NCBI RefSeq assembly: GCF_030294945.1
Contig: NZ_AP018448.1
Span: 434,001-498,000 of the forward strand
From: Streptomyces graminofaciens
GTDB lineage: Bacteria; Actinomycetota; Actinomycetes; Streptomycetales; Streptomycetaceae
DNA: 64,000 bases
Reading direction: 5' to 3'
This document shows positions 8,952 to 16,802 of this stretch, one piece after another. The stretch's first letter is position 1. Each line of letters opens with the position of its first letter. Position numbers and translations under genes: made by a program. The notes beneath the pieces were generated by a model, which made no database searches, was not told where the DNA came from, and was given only the letters and a program-made list of their open reading frames with translations.

Positions 8952-9279
8952 GGGGCCGCAAACGTGCCCTCGTTCTGTCCCCATGGGCCAAGACGAAGAA
9001 CGCCCCCGACCCGTCAGAGCACTGTGGCACGCATCGCCGGATCAGGCGCTCGGGACGGGCGAGCCGTCCGGCCGGTTCGACAGAGTACGACAACTGTGGA
9101 CGATCAAGTATCTGACGCACCGCGGCCCACCGGCGACGCGCTGCGCCAAGTCGGATACGAGAGAACAACGCTACTTGTCACCAGATAGTCGTCCTTGTTG
9201 TCACCTACTCCGACTTGTCAGCCCGGTTGCCACCCAAGCAGACGGCGATTTCACTGCTCGAAGAGGGTCCACCGGACGG
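8952..9279. other. Intergenic 328 bp
   Basis: No gene recognised. A plus-strand frame ending near 9168 (VDDQVSDAPRPTGDALRQVGYERTTLLVTR) looks codon-like but is only 30 residues and matches no family I know. Confidence 0.3.
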
Positions 9280-9732
9280 TCAGAAGCTCCAGCTGTAGAG
9301 GCCACCACCTGTTCTCACGGCCGCCGCCGCGAGCCGGGCAACTCCCTGCAGCACCGCCAGTAGATCATCGTCGGTCATATCGTCCCCGTCGGCAGATCTG
9401 AGCCTCATGGTCCAGCGACCTGCCAGCTCCTCCAACTCGGTGGAGCTGGCGTTGGCCAACGCCCGGGTCAACCGCTGCGGCAGAGCGAACACCTCAACGC
9501 CATCGTTCAAGGGGGCAGTGACCCACTCCGGCCACGACCACCCAAGGAGCTGCTCAATCGGCGGGACCTCGGCCGAGGGCTCCTCGAAGTACATGTCCCA
9601 CTCGGCGATGGCACTGTCTGGCTCAATGAAACGGCAGGTCACAGACTCAAAGGCCTGACCAGGTCCCCGCAGGCGCGTCGCTGCGGCAGTCTCGTCGTCG
9701 GGAGCGAGGAAGAACACTATGTCGTGGGCCAT
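9280..9732 (-). CDS. Hypothetical acidic protein
   Basis: A 150-residue acidic protein starting MAHDIVFFLAPDDETAAATRLRGPGQAFESVTCRFIEPDSAIAEWDMYFEEPS and ending with a helical segment DDDLLAVLQGVARLAAAAVRTGGGLYSWSF. No catalytic motif or membrane segment is visible. Small acidic αβ proteins near broken accessory genes are sometimes immunity proteins, but nothing here proves that. The ATG at 9732 follows a 7-bp inverted repeat (CAGTATG-N12-CATACTG, 9735-9760) directly in front of the start and no good Shine-Dalgarno sequence. Confidence 0.5.
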   Translation of the reverse strand: MAHDIVFFLAPDDETAAATRLRGPGQAFESVTCRFIEPDSAIAEWDMYFEEPSAEVPPIEQLLGWSWPEWVTAPLNDGVEVFALPQRLTRALANASSTELEELAGRWTMRLRSADGDDMTDDDLLAVLQGVARLAAAAVRTGGGLYSWSF

Positions 9733-9734
9733 CT

Positions 9735-9760
9735 CAGTATGATGGCAGCCCGCCATACTG
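9735..9760 (-). promoter_or_regulatory. Inverted repeat in front of the 9280-9732 gene
   Basis: CAGTATG and CATACTG flank a 12-nt spacer, 2 bp upstream of the start codon. It could be an operator or a leader hairpin that covers the translation start. Confidence 0.4.
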
Positions 9761-9766
9761 GCGCCG

Positions 9767-9822
9767 GTGACAGGTATCGCGACCAGGTGACACTTATCTC
9801 GACCAGTCACACTTGCTCGACC
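9767..9822. repeat. 20-bp direct repeats (2 full, 1 partial)
   Basis: Positions 9767-9786 and 9787-9806 are head-to-tail copies sharing GTGACA..TATC.CGACCAG, and 9807-9822 is a third, partial copy (TCACACTTGCTCGACC). Arrays of about 20 bp with TGACA..TATC..GACC are reminiscent of transposase binding sites at the ends of IS21-type elements. Confidence 0.6.
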
Positions 9823-9910
9823 GCGAGCGCTCAACTGGCCAAGTGAAACACTCACTGGCTTCCCAATGGAGAAGTCAAGCTGCGTCGAGGGGCAGATACC
9901 AGTTCCGCGA

Positions 9911-10350
9911 TCAGTCGAACCAGACCACGAGTCGCACATGCTCTGGGCCATGCAGCTCGCCAAGCGTCCGCATCACGTCCCAGACCGGTGCCCAGTGGGT
10001 CCCCGCCCCGGCGACCATATTTCGGCTGAGCGTGCCGGACCGATCTGCCCGTCCCAGTTGGCGTCTGCCAACTCGGTCCAGCTGATCCACGTCCTTCCGT
10101 GCGCGTCCCGTGGCCCGCCCCACGCGTTGAACGTGTTCCGCAGTCCGTCCGAGGCATCCTCTGGCAGACCTCGGTCCTCGGTGAGCGGCCTGAACCCAAA
10201 GGAGTTGCGGACGCCGAAGAGGCAGGCGAGGGCGTCATAGGCGTTGCCCGTGTTGAGGAGGAAGAGGTCAATGGCGGCGTGCCATACCGCGTCCTCAGCG
10301 TCCTCTCCCCAGATCCGGGCCAAGGGTCTGCACTCGATCATTCCGCTCAA
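9911..10350 (-). pseudogene. Hypothetical protein, frameshifted and fused to an IS110 remnant
   Basis: The upstream frame reads IECRPLARIWGEDAEDAVWHAAIDLFLLNTGNAYDALACLFGVRNSFGFRPLTEDRGLPEDASDGLRNTFNAWGGPRDAHGRTWISWTELADANWDG. A second frame then continues RNMVAGAGTHWAPVWDVMRTLGELHGPEHVRLVVWFD to a stop at 9911. The two need a frameshift near 10010-10030 to join. The family is unknown to me; it resembles small cytosolic proteins seen around toxin/immunity loci. The N-terminus runs directly into the IS110 fragment with no promoter space, so its original start has probably been lost. Confidence 0.45.
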
Positions 10351-10700
10351 GTTTCTTGTTCAGGGTCTCGACATCCTGGGCGAGCGTCCGAGCGAGCTGG
10401 GCGATCACCGCCTCGCCGGGATCGGAGGTGTGCTGCCGCTCCGCGGCCTCCACAACCTTCTTCGCAAGTTCCTCTGGGCTGCGGACGCCACGCGCGCGCA
10501 GCCATCGGGTCAGTCGCGCGGTCCCGAGGCGCCGGCGGGCTGCCGACGTCTGATAGCTGGCCAGCCGGACGAGTGGTCCGGCGCCGTCTACAGGTGGATC
10601 TGTACCGGTGCCGTGCATGACGCCCTCCCCCATCGCGGTCGGCACGGGGCATCCGTCCTGAAGCCGGACGACGGCGAGAACTGGCGAGGCCATCCCCTCT
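10340..10700 (-). pseudogene. IS110-family transposase fragment
   Basis: The minus strand reads DGAGPLVRLASYQTSAARRRLGTARLTRWLRARGVRSPEELAKKVVEAAERQHTSDPGEAVIAQLARTLAQDVETLNKKL, which matches the middle and helical linker of IS110-family (DEDD) transposases between the RuvC-like N-terminus and the C-terminal Tnp_20 domain. The N-terminal DEDD part and the C-terminal serine-containing domain are both absent. Its downstream end merges with the hypothetical pseudogene. Confidence 0.6.
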
Positions 10701-10816
10701 GGACCGCGTCCGTCCGAGGTAACCGAGCTCGAACAGGGCACGCCTTGCTGATCGCGAGCCCGTCGCCGGGCCATCGTGGTGCGACAAGCTGATGGCGCTA
10801 CGGATGGGATACGCGG

Positions 10817-11917
10817 ATGTCGGAACCGACCCAGGCCATGAGTCGGCGCAGTCTGCTGATCACCGGTGGGGCGGTGGCGACCACCGTCGCCGCCACGGCC
10901 GGGTCCAGTGCTCTGGCCGGAGAGGAAGCGGTGCTGCGGGGCTCGGAGACCGGTGATGACGCCGGCCGGGCAAGGATTGACGTCCACCACCATTTCACCG
11001 CTCCGGCATGGGTCGACTGGGCCGAGCGTGAGGGCCTGGTGCGGCGGCAGGAACTGCCGTGGTGGGCGCGTTGGGATCTGGATTCCACTCTGGCGCTGAT
11101 GGACCGGGTGGGAATCGCAACCGCGGTCCTCAACCCGACCATGCAGGACCGGTACCGTTCCGCGGCGCAGGCCAGGGAAGGCCTCACTGTCGTCTTCGAG
11201 GCAGTGGCCGACTTGGTGGCCGTACACCCGGACCGTTTCGCCATCCTCAGCCCTGCTGTCCTGGACCATCCCGAGGTGACCACATGGGCTCTCCAACGCG
11301 CCTTCGACGAGCTCGGTGCCGTTGGAGTCAGCATGAAAGCCAACTACAACGGTATCTACCTCGGTGATCCCTCGTACGACCGCTTCCTCGCAGAACTCGA
11401 CGAACGCGCCGCGGTCCTTTTCACCCACCCGCTCGACCTCCCGAGCGGACCACCCGGCGTGCCCACCGTCCCCGGAATTCCGAACTTCATGTGCGATTTC
11501 CTGCTGGATTCCACGCGTGCCGCTGTGAACCTGATCCGTACCAGGACACTCGACCGCTACCCGCACCTGTCAGTCGTCCTGCCACACGCCGGCGGATTCC
11601 TCCCCCAGATCGCCACCCGCATGAAAGCCTTCGGCGACTTCTGCACCCCACCCCTCGATGCTGCCCGTGTACAGGACTATCTCCACCGCTTCTACTACGA
11701 CACGGCGGGCCCGCTGGCCCCCTCGGGCACTCTGGTCGCCACCGCCGGTGCCGACCGGATCCTCTTCGGCACCGACTGGCCGGCCGCCTCCGCCGACATC
11801 ATCACCGACTTCACGGTGCCGGCCATCGAGACCGACCCCGTCCTCACCAACCGCCAACGTCGCGGCATCAACCGCGACAACGCGCTCCGCCTCATGCCCG
11901 CACTGAGGCGTGCCTAG
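10817..11917 (+). CDS. Tat-exported amidohydrolase (ACMSD/resorcylate decarboxylase family)
   Basis: A 366-residue metal-dependent hydrolase of the amidohydrolase-2 family. Residues 1-34 form a twin-arginine signal (MSRRSLLITGGAVATTVAATAGSSALA), so the enzyme is probably exported folded. IDVHHHF at about residues 55-61 holds the HxH metal site, FTHPLDLP and VLPHAGG provide further His ligands, and LFGTDWP near residue 312 carries the metal-binding Asp. Relatives decarboxylate or hydrolyse aromatic acids or lactones; the substrate cannot be told from sequence. It stands alone after the IS graveyard and before an empty 567 bp. Confidence 0.85.
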   Translation: MSEPTQAMSRRSLLITGGAVATTVAATAGSSALAGEEAVLRGSETGDDAGRARIDVHHHFTAPAWVDWAEREGLVRRQELPWWARWDLDSTLALMDRVGIATAVLNPTMQDRYRSAAQAREGLTVVFEAVADLVAVHPDRFAILSPAVLDHPEVTTWALQRAFDELGAVGVSMKANYNGIYLGDPSYDRFLAELDERAAVLFTHPLDLPSGPPGVPTVPGIPNFMCDFLLDSTRAAVNLIRTRTLDRYPHLSVVLPHAGGFLPQIATRMKAFGDFCTPPLDAARVQDYLHRFYYDTAGPLAPSGTLVATAGADRILFGTDWPAASADIITDFTVPAIETDPVLTNRQRRGINRDNALRLMPALRRA

Positions 11918-12484
11918 CCCCTCTCCGACTCCTCAACTCCATCCGGAGACATGGGCAAGAGCGGCCGCAACGGGGATGTCAGCACCCCGACCACGCCTAC
12001 ACGCCCACACGCCCATGGTGGCCTGGGGGCCCCAGGCACACCGGGAAGTCCCGCACAACACGCACCGCAACACCCACCGCAACAAATAGCTCAGCATCTG
12101 CCGCAACAGCGGTACGGCGCTGAGGTAGCTTGTGCCACTTCCCCGGCGCGGGCCCGCTGCCGAAGCCGCGTGCCCGTCCCGCGCGCGTCCGCAGTGCGTT
12201 CCGGACACATCACCCGCCGGCCGAGGAGGTAGATGTCGCAGCATCGATCGGACCGACTACACGGCAATGAGCGACGACAAAGCAGAACAGATCAGAACGC
12301 CAAGCTGACGCACCAGGTCCGCCGACGAGCTGCATCAAGGTTGGCCTCTCCATTGGGAAGCCGATCTGCGCTCTGTGGCCGGTTGTGGTCGCCTTGCCGC
12401 TGCCGGGTATGCGGGGCAGTCAGTTCGCCAGATGTGGCGATGTCCGGGAGATGGATGGCTTGTTGCCGGCGTCGGCCCACGGTG
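11918..12484. other. Intergenic 567 bp
   Basis: No gene is well supported. A plus-strand frame 11951-12232 (Gly/Pro/Gln-rich, opening MGKSGRNGDVSTPTTPTRPH) has an ATG but no clear ribosome binding site or relatives known to me. I treat it as doubtful. Confidence 0.35.
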
Positions 12485-13507
12485 TCACTCCGCGGGCAGG
12501 GCAAGCGCGACCTTGCCCGTGGTGCGGCCGGAGAGAAGGTGTCGGACGGCTGCGGCGGTCTCGGCGAGCGGGTAGACGTGGTCCACGACAGGGCTGAGCG
12601 TTCCCGAGTCGATGAGAACGGTCAGGTCGCGCAGCCCATCGGCGTGCTCGGAGGCGATGAAGGTGCCAAGGTGCTGGCCGGTGAACGGGGACAGCATCTG
12701 TGCGCGGAGCTGTCGGTCGGTGCCGCCGAGCCAGAGGCCGTTCGTCTCGCCGCCGGTGATGACCAACCTGCCGCGGGGCGTGAGAGCGCGGCGCAGATCC
12801 CGCAGACCGCGGTTGCCCGCGATGTCGATGATGGCGTCGTAGCGTCGCGAGCCGGCAAGGAAGTCCTCGCGCGTGTAGTCGATCACGTGGTCGGCGCCCA
12901 GCGCTCGCACGGCGTCGAGCTTGGGGGTGCTCGCGACGGCCGTGACCCGGGCGCCGAAGGCGTGGGCGAGTTGGACGGCGAAGGTGCCTACGCCGCCGGC
13001 GGCTCCAGTGATCAGGACCTGCTGGTCCTCCTGGACATTGCCCTTGTCGCGAACCGCCTGGAGCGCGGTGAGCGCGCTGACGGGTACCGTCGCCGCCTCC
13101 TCGAAGGTGAGCCCGGCCGGCTTGGGAGCGATCCTGTCGGGACGGGTGGCCGCGTATTCGGCGAACGCGGCCACTGCCGTGCCGTAGACCTCGTCGCCGG
13201 GCGCGAACCCGTTCGCTTCGGGGCCGACAGCCTCGACGACACCGGCGATGTTGCGGCCGGGGTTGGGGAGCTTCGGCCTGCGCAACCCGCTCACGGGCCG
13301 GACCGCGTACGGCAGACCGGCCATCATGTGCCAGGTGCCCCGGTCCACGCTGGAGGCGCGCACACGTACCAATACCTCGGCCGGCCCGATGCTGGGCCGG
13401 GCGAGCCGCGCCGTGCGCAGCACGGCTTCCGGCTCGGCGTCGTAACGCTCCTGTACGACGGCCGCCATCGTCCTGGTCCCACCGGTGGTTGCGATCGGCT
13501 CGCTCAT
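12485..13507 (-). CDS. NADP-dependent quinone oxidoreductase-like MDR protein
   Basis: A 340-residue medium-chain dehydrogenase/reductase without structural zinc ligands. The N-terminal GroES-like domain includes GPAEVLVRVRASSVDRGTWHMMAG. The Rossmann domain follows with VLITGAAGGVGTFAVQLAHAFGARVTAV (an AxxGxxG nucleotide-binding motif), and GADHVIDYTREDF further on. Such enzymes reduce quinones or α,β-unsaturated carbonyls with NADPH. It is divergent from a TetR gene across a 123-bp gap holding three near-identical palindromes, one overlapping the likely promoter of each gene, so TetR repression is expected. The start was placed at MSEPIATTGG; MRNMSEPI (13516) is an alternative. Confidence 0.85.
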   Translation of the reverse strand: MSEPIATTGGTRTMAAVVQERYDAEPEAVLRTARLARPSIGPAEVLVRVRASSVDRGTWHMMAGLPYAVRPVSGLRRPKLPNPGRNIAGVVEAVGPEANGFAPGDEVYGTAVAAFAEYAATRPDRIAPKPAGLTFEEAATVPVSALTALQAVRDKGNVQEDQQVLITGAAGGVGTFAVQLAHAFGARVTAVASTPKLDAVRALGADHVIDYTREDFLAGSRRYDAIIDIAGNRGLRDLRRALTPRGRLVITGGETNGLWLGGTDRQLRAQMLSPFTGQHLGTFIASEHADGLRDLTVLIDSGTLSPVVDHVYPLAETAAAVRHLLSGRTTGKVALALPAE

Positions 13508-13545
13508 GTTCCGCATCGTCCCTGCTCCCGTTCCGTCTCCCGCAC

Positions 13546-13598
13546 ACTTACGGCGTAAGTCAAACTTACGCCGTAAGTACAGCACTTACGGCGTAAGC
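13546..13598. promoter_or_regulatory. Three palindromic TetR operators
   Basis: Three 15-bp near-perfect palindromes: ACTTACGGCGTAAGT (13546-13560), ACTTACGCCGTAAGT (13564-13578) and ACTTACGGCGTAAGC (13584-13598). Centres are 18 and 20 bp apart, close to two helical turns, so dimers would sit on the same DNA face. They lie between the divergent oxidoreductase and TetR genes. Confidence 0.85.
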
Positions 13599-13630
13599 TC
13601 GTCAATGCTGGGAAACCACGAGAGGAAGTG

Positions 13631-14305
13631 ATGTCCACCGTGACCCGACGTACCGTCCGGCAGTCGGCCCGCGAGACGCTCACCCGGCAGCGGGTGCTGC
13701 ATGCCGCCGTCGAACTCGCCGACGCCGGCGGCCTGGAGACACTCAGCATGCGCAAACTCGGCGAGGCCCTCGGAGTCGAGGCAATGTCCTTGTACAACCA
13801 CGTGACCAACAAGGAAGACCTGATCGACGGCATGATCGACCTGGTGTTCGGCGAGGTCGACGTGCCCACGCCGGGTGACGCCTGGCGACAGGCGATGCGG
13901 CAACGGGCCATATCCATGCGCCTCACGCTGTCCCGCCACCGCTGGGCGATCGGGCTGATGGAGTCACGGTCCACTCCGGGCCCGGCCACTCTGCGTCACC
14001 ACGACGCCGTCCTCGGTTGCCTGCGTCAGGGCGGGTTCTCCCTCACCATGACCGCCCACGCCGTCTCGGTTCTCGACAGCTACATCTACGGGTTCGCCCT
14101 GCAGGAGAAGACCCTGCCTCTCGGCTCCCCTGAGGAGATCGCCGAACTGGCGGATTCCATCATGAGCGGCTTCGGCGACGGCGAGTACCCGTACATGACC
14201 GAGATCGCGACCGCTCACGTCATGCGTCCCGGGTACGCCTACGGCGACGAGTTCGAATTCGGACTGGACCTCATCCTCGACGGCCTCCAGCAAGCAGCGG
14301 GCTGA
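13631..14305 (+). CDS. TetR-family repressor (TetR_C C-terminal domain)
   Basis: A 224-residue regulator. The helix-turn-helix spans about residues 15-62 (TRQRVLHAAVELADAGGLETLSMRKLGEALGVEAMSLYNHVTNKEDLIDGM), ending in the family signature SLYNHV.NKEDL. The C-terminal ligand-binding domain follows the TetR_C pattern (RHRWAIGLMESRSTPGPATLRHHDAVLGCLRQGGFS). An AGAGGAAG ribosome binding site precedes ATG 13631; GTG 13628 is an alternative. It is divergent from the MDR oxidoreductase and very likely controls both genes through the palindromes in between, responding to a small molecule related to that enzyme's substrate. Confidence 0.9.
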   Translation: MSTVTRRTVRQSARETLTRQRVLHAAVELADAGGLETLSMRKLGEALGVEAMSLYNHVTNKEDLIDGMIDLVFGEVDVPTPGDAWRQAMRQRAISMRLTLSRHRWAIGLMESRSTPGPATLRHHDAVLGCLRQGGFSLTMTAHAVSVLDSYIYGFALQEKTLPLGSPEEIAELADSIMSGFGDGEYPYMTEIATAHVMRPGYAYGDEFEFGLDLILDGLQQAAG

Positions 14306-15358
14306 CTGGCCAGCGGCGTCCCGCCACATCCGGTGCGCGCCTTGTCGACCGGTGAGTAGCCGTTGTCGTACCGAGTGGTTCGACGCATCTGCCCCGATCG
14401 AGAGGCGCGCTGGCTCATCCGCGCCGTCAGGCCAGTGCCTCCCACGCCTCACGCTGCCGTGCTTGCGCCGGGCCCCGGGGGAAGCGGGCGGATGTCTCAG
14501 CGAGCGCACACCGACAGATTCACGGTCCCCACCGGGGAGTCGTGATCGCAGGGCTGGGGTCTTACGTACGCTCGACCGCCTGAGCTAGGGAATTGCATGA
14601 CCGTCGACACCAGCCAACGAGTCATGGCCCATCCACGTGGCGTCGCTCTGCGCCATCCTGGCGATTGTCTGCAGCATCGTGGCGCTGCTGATGCGTCCCA
14701 CACGACAAGAAGATCACCCAAGGCAAGCACCACAGCCAAGCCCTGCTCTGCCCCGCCCGCCGCCGGGCCGACGTGCCGTCAGCTCGACGAGCACATAATC
14801 CTCGGAACCATCAGTCGGCCCACCACAAACACAGCAACGGAGGCACTGGCTCACCACGCCCGTCCACTCCTGTCCACTCCCGTCCGTCCCCGCCCACTGC
14901 CACGGTCTGATCATCGACATCCACGCGGCACATCGTTCCAGACGCCCTGAAGCAGCACCCATCCACCTTGACCAAGGAGACACCGGCAATCACGGCGTCA
15001 CGGTCGCGGTCGATGTCCGCGGCAAGCGTGTGAGGCTGGGGAGGTCGTCCTGCCTGACGCCGGCGCCCCAGTCCGGCAGGCGCTCGCCCTGGCGCTCGGC
15101 GAGCATGGTCGCGAAGGACCGGACGCGCCTGGTGAATGCGTCGAATTGAGAGAGGACGTTACCCCACCCCTGGGTGCAGGCCGCTATCCCTTGACCAGAC
15201 CGCGCGGTCGGGTCCCAGAAGTCGAACACCGGGCCACAACACCGGCGCCAAGGCCAGGGAGAGTTCCCGAACGGGTGGCGCATTGGCCGACCGCAGGACT
15301 CGGGCCTGTTGCGGGAGCCCTGGTCCTGCTGCCAAGAGCGGCTGCTAGCGTCCGGATC
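14306..15358. other. 1.05-kb region without a certain gene
   Basis: Nothing firmly supported except a doubtful small membrane ORF (14637-14798). The section from 14990 to 15350 shows no domain on either strand. Confidence 0.4.
14637..14798 (+). CDS. Possible small single-pass membrane protein
   Basis: A 53-residue frame from GTG 14637 reads VASLCAILAIVCSIVALLMRPTRQEDHPRQ, a clean transmembrane helix followed by a charged and proline-rich tail ending at TAA. The hydrophobic pattern is not what random GC-rich sequence gives. There is, however, no ribosome binding site in front of the GTG. A good AGGGA-ATG start at 14597 lies in a different frame, so this may be a frameshifted remnant of a slightly longer small membrane protein. 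Confidence 0.25.
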   Translation: MASLCAILAIVCSIVALLMRPTRQEDHPRQAPQPSPALPRPPPGRRAVSSTST

Positions 15359-15748
15359 ATGAACGACAGCGTGTACGTGGGCAGCGCGGGCAAGGATGCG
15401 GCACTGGACCGGGGATGGCTCCTCGGACACTTCAAGAACGCCGACGATCCGCGCCACAGCGAGGCTGTTGAGATCAAATGGGGCGTCCATCCTCGTGGTG
15501 ACGAGCGAAGGCAATGGGTGAGAGGCGAGGAGCGAACGGCCCTCCTGCTGCTCATCAGCGGTCGCTTCCGCGTCGAACTCCCCGGCCGCAGTGTTCTCCT
15601 GGAGCAGCAGGGTGATTACGTCGTGTGGGGCCGCGGAGTCGACCACTCCTGGTTCGCGGAGGAGGAGTCTGTAGTACTGACGGTTCGGTGGCCATCCGTA
15701 CCCGGCTATGCAATCACACAACAGGATCGGGGACAGCTGCATAGTTGA
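15359..15748 (+). CDS. Cupin-fold conserved protein
   Basis: A 129-residue protein starting MNDSVYVGSAGKDAALDRGWLLGHF. The region EIKWGVHPRGDERRQWVRGEERTALLLLISGRFRVELPGRSVLLEQQGDYVVWGRGVDHSWFAEEESVVLTVRW has the spacing of a single cupin barrel: the GRF..ELPG turn, the EQQGDYVVWGRGVDHSW second motif with one conserved His, and a final β-strand. Such proteins are common in actinobacteria and are sometimes misnamed signal peptidase I. A sensory or isomerase role is possible, but no metal-binding set of three His is evident. The ATG at 15359 begins the recognisable family sequence. Confidence 0.7.
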   Translation: MNDSVYVGSAGKDAALDRGWLLGHFKNADDPRHSEAVEIKWGVHPRGDERRQWVRGEERTALLLLISGRFRVELPGRSVLLEQQGDYVVWGRGVDHSWFAEEESVVLTVRWPSVPGYAITQQDRGQLHS

Positions 15749-15759
15749 CCGCCCAGTGC

Positions 15760-15960
15760 TGGTCAAAGCCACTCGTCGATGGCAGCGACCAGCGCAGTTC
15801 GCTTCGTAGCGGACGCCCAGCTTGTCGTTTCGCGTGGCCACGGCCCGGTGCCTCTTCAACCGGGCGATGCCGCATTCCACGGCGTGCCGCTCTCGGAAGT
15901 CGGTAGGCGCGGTTCGCGCGGGAGCCGTAGGCCTTACCGGCGACGACTTTGTCCGGCCGC
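15760..15960 (-). pseudogene. IS5-family transposase C-terminal fragment
   Basis: The minus strand reads [33 protein letters not shown], the Glu-helix region of IS5-family transposases (usual form [33 protein letters not shown]). Only the terminal section survives. Its upstream edge continues without a stop into a threonine-dehydratase remnant, so two broken genes share one long open frame. Confidence 0.7.
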
Positions 15961-16013
15961 GTGCGCGGTCGGCCCGGCCGGTACGGGTAATGCGCTGCGA
16001 TCCGGCAAGCGGG

Positions 16014-16549
16014 GCCGCGATCAGCGGGGGGTCGTATGCGTGCGCGGCGAGTGCGCCGGAGGTGGACGCGAACGCCTGGCAGGCGGCGAGAGCCTCGGCG
16101 TACTCGGAGCCGACCAGGCGCACAGCTGCGCCGCAGCCGCGCACTTGGCCACTTTCACCGCCGGGGCGGTCTCGGGCAGGAACACCGTGGCCCTGACCCC
16201 CTGCTGTTGAGCAGACCATACGCACGCGGGCCCCGCGTTCCCGCCAGACGCGATGCACCCCCGCCGTGGGGAGAGTGCCAGCGCCCTTCTGAGCGCGCAG
16301 GAAGTTCAGCGTCCCCCGGGCCTTGAACGATCCCGGTGTGCTGCATGTACTCAACCGCGAGGCAGACCTGACACGGCCGTTCGGGGCCGTCATCGAGAGG
16401 GGCGGGGTGTGCGGTGCGGATCGCTCCGGATCCACCCGGGTGAGGGTGGCCGGGCGGGTGCGCCCGTCGATCCGGTCGCAGGCCGATTGCACTTCCTCCA
16501 CGGCCGAGTCCGGCCGCAGGTCGGGCACGGGCGCCGGCGCGGTCAGCAT
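16014..16549 (-). pseudogene. Threonine/serine dehydratase remnant (PLP fold type II)
   Basis: From ATG 16549 the minus strand reads an N-terminus (DSAVEEVQSACDRIDGRTRPATLTRVDPERSAPHTP), then the PLP-lysine motif TPGSFKARGTLNFLRAQKGAGTLPTAG, which is the conserved SFK.RGA segment of fold-type-II dehydratases, then EVRLVGSEYAEAL-like sequence and GALAAHAYDPPLIAA. The stretch between TAGVH and VRLVGSEYAEAL is scrambled and out of frame with the family. The C-terminal half is missing: after PLIAA the frame enters an IS5 fragment. It lies divergent from the amino-acid decarboxylase 253 bp away. Confidence 0.65.
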
Positions 16550-16802
16550 CGGCTCCGGCAGCGTCCCCGTCCGCACCCCAATGTACTGATCACCGAGCAG
16601 GTCATGCTGATCACGCAATTCCGGGTTCGCGTCAGAGTGCTGCTTGGTTGCTGGCGGCTGATTGGTCGGGCGTGGTCCGGCGCGGTCGCCGGAAGCTGGG
16701 GGTTGTTCCGTCCTGCGGGTGGTTTACGGCTGTGGAACTGCGGGCTCAACCGGTCCGCTCGGAGACTGAGCGGGGGCGGCGTGGGCCGCCGGGAGGGGTC
16801 TC

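Noticed and set aside
12233..13558. Long plus-strand open frame of 441 codons
   Set aside because: It lies opposite the MDR oxidoreductase, which has clear family motifs; the plus-strand reading is a shadow with no domain.
15359..15748. Signal peptidase I
   Set aside because: Similar proteins are sometimes so named, but there is no signal-peptidase Ser/Lys motif or membrane anchor; the pattern is a cupin.
14990..16618. Minus-strand open frame of 542 codons read as one gene
   Set aside because: It is a chance fusion of a dehydratase remnant, an IS5 remnant and non-coding sequence, and lies opposite the cupin gene.
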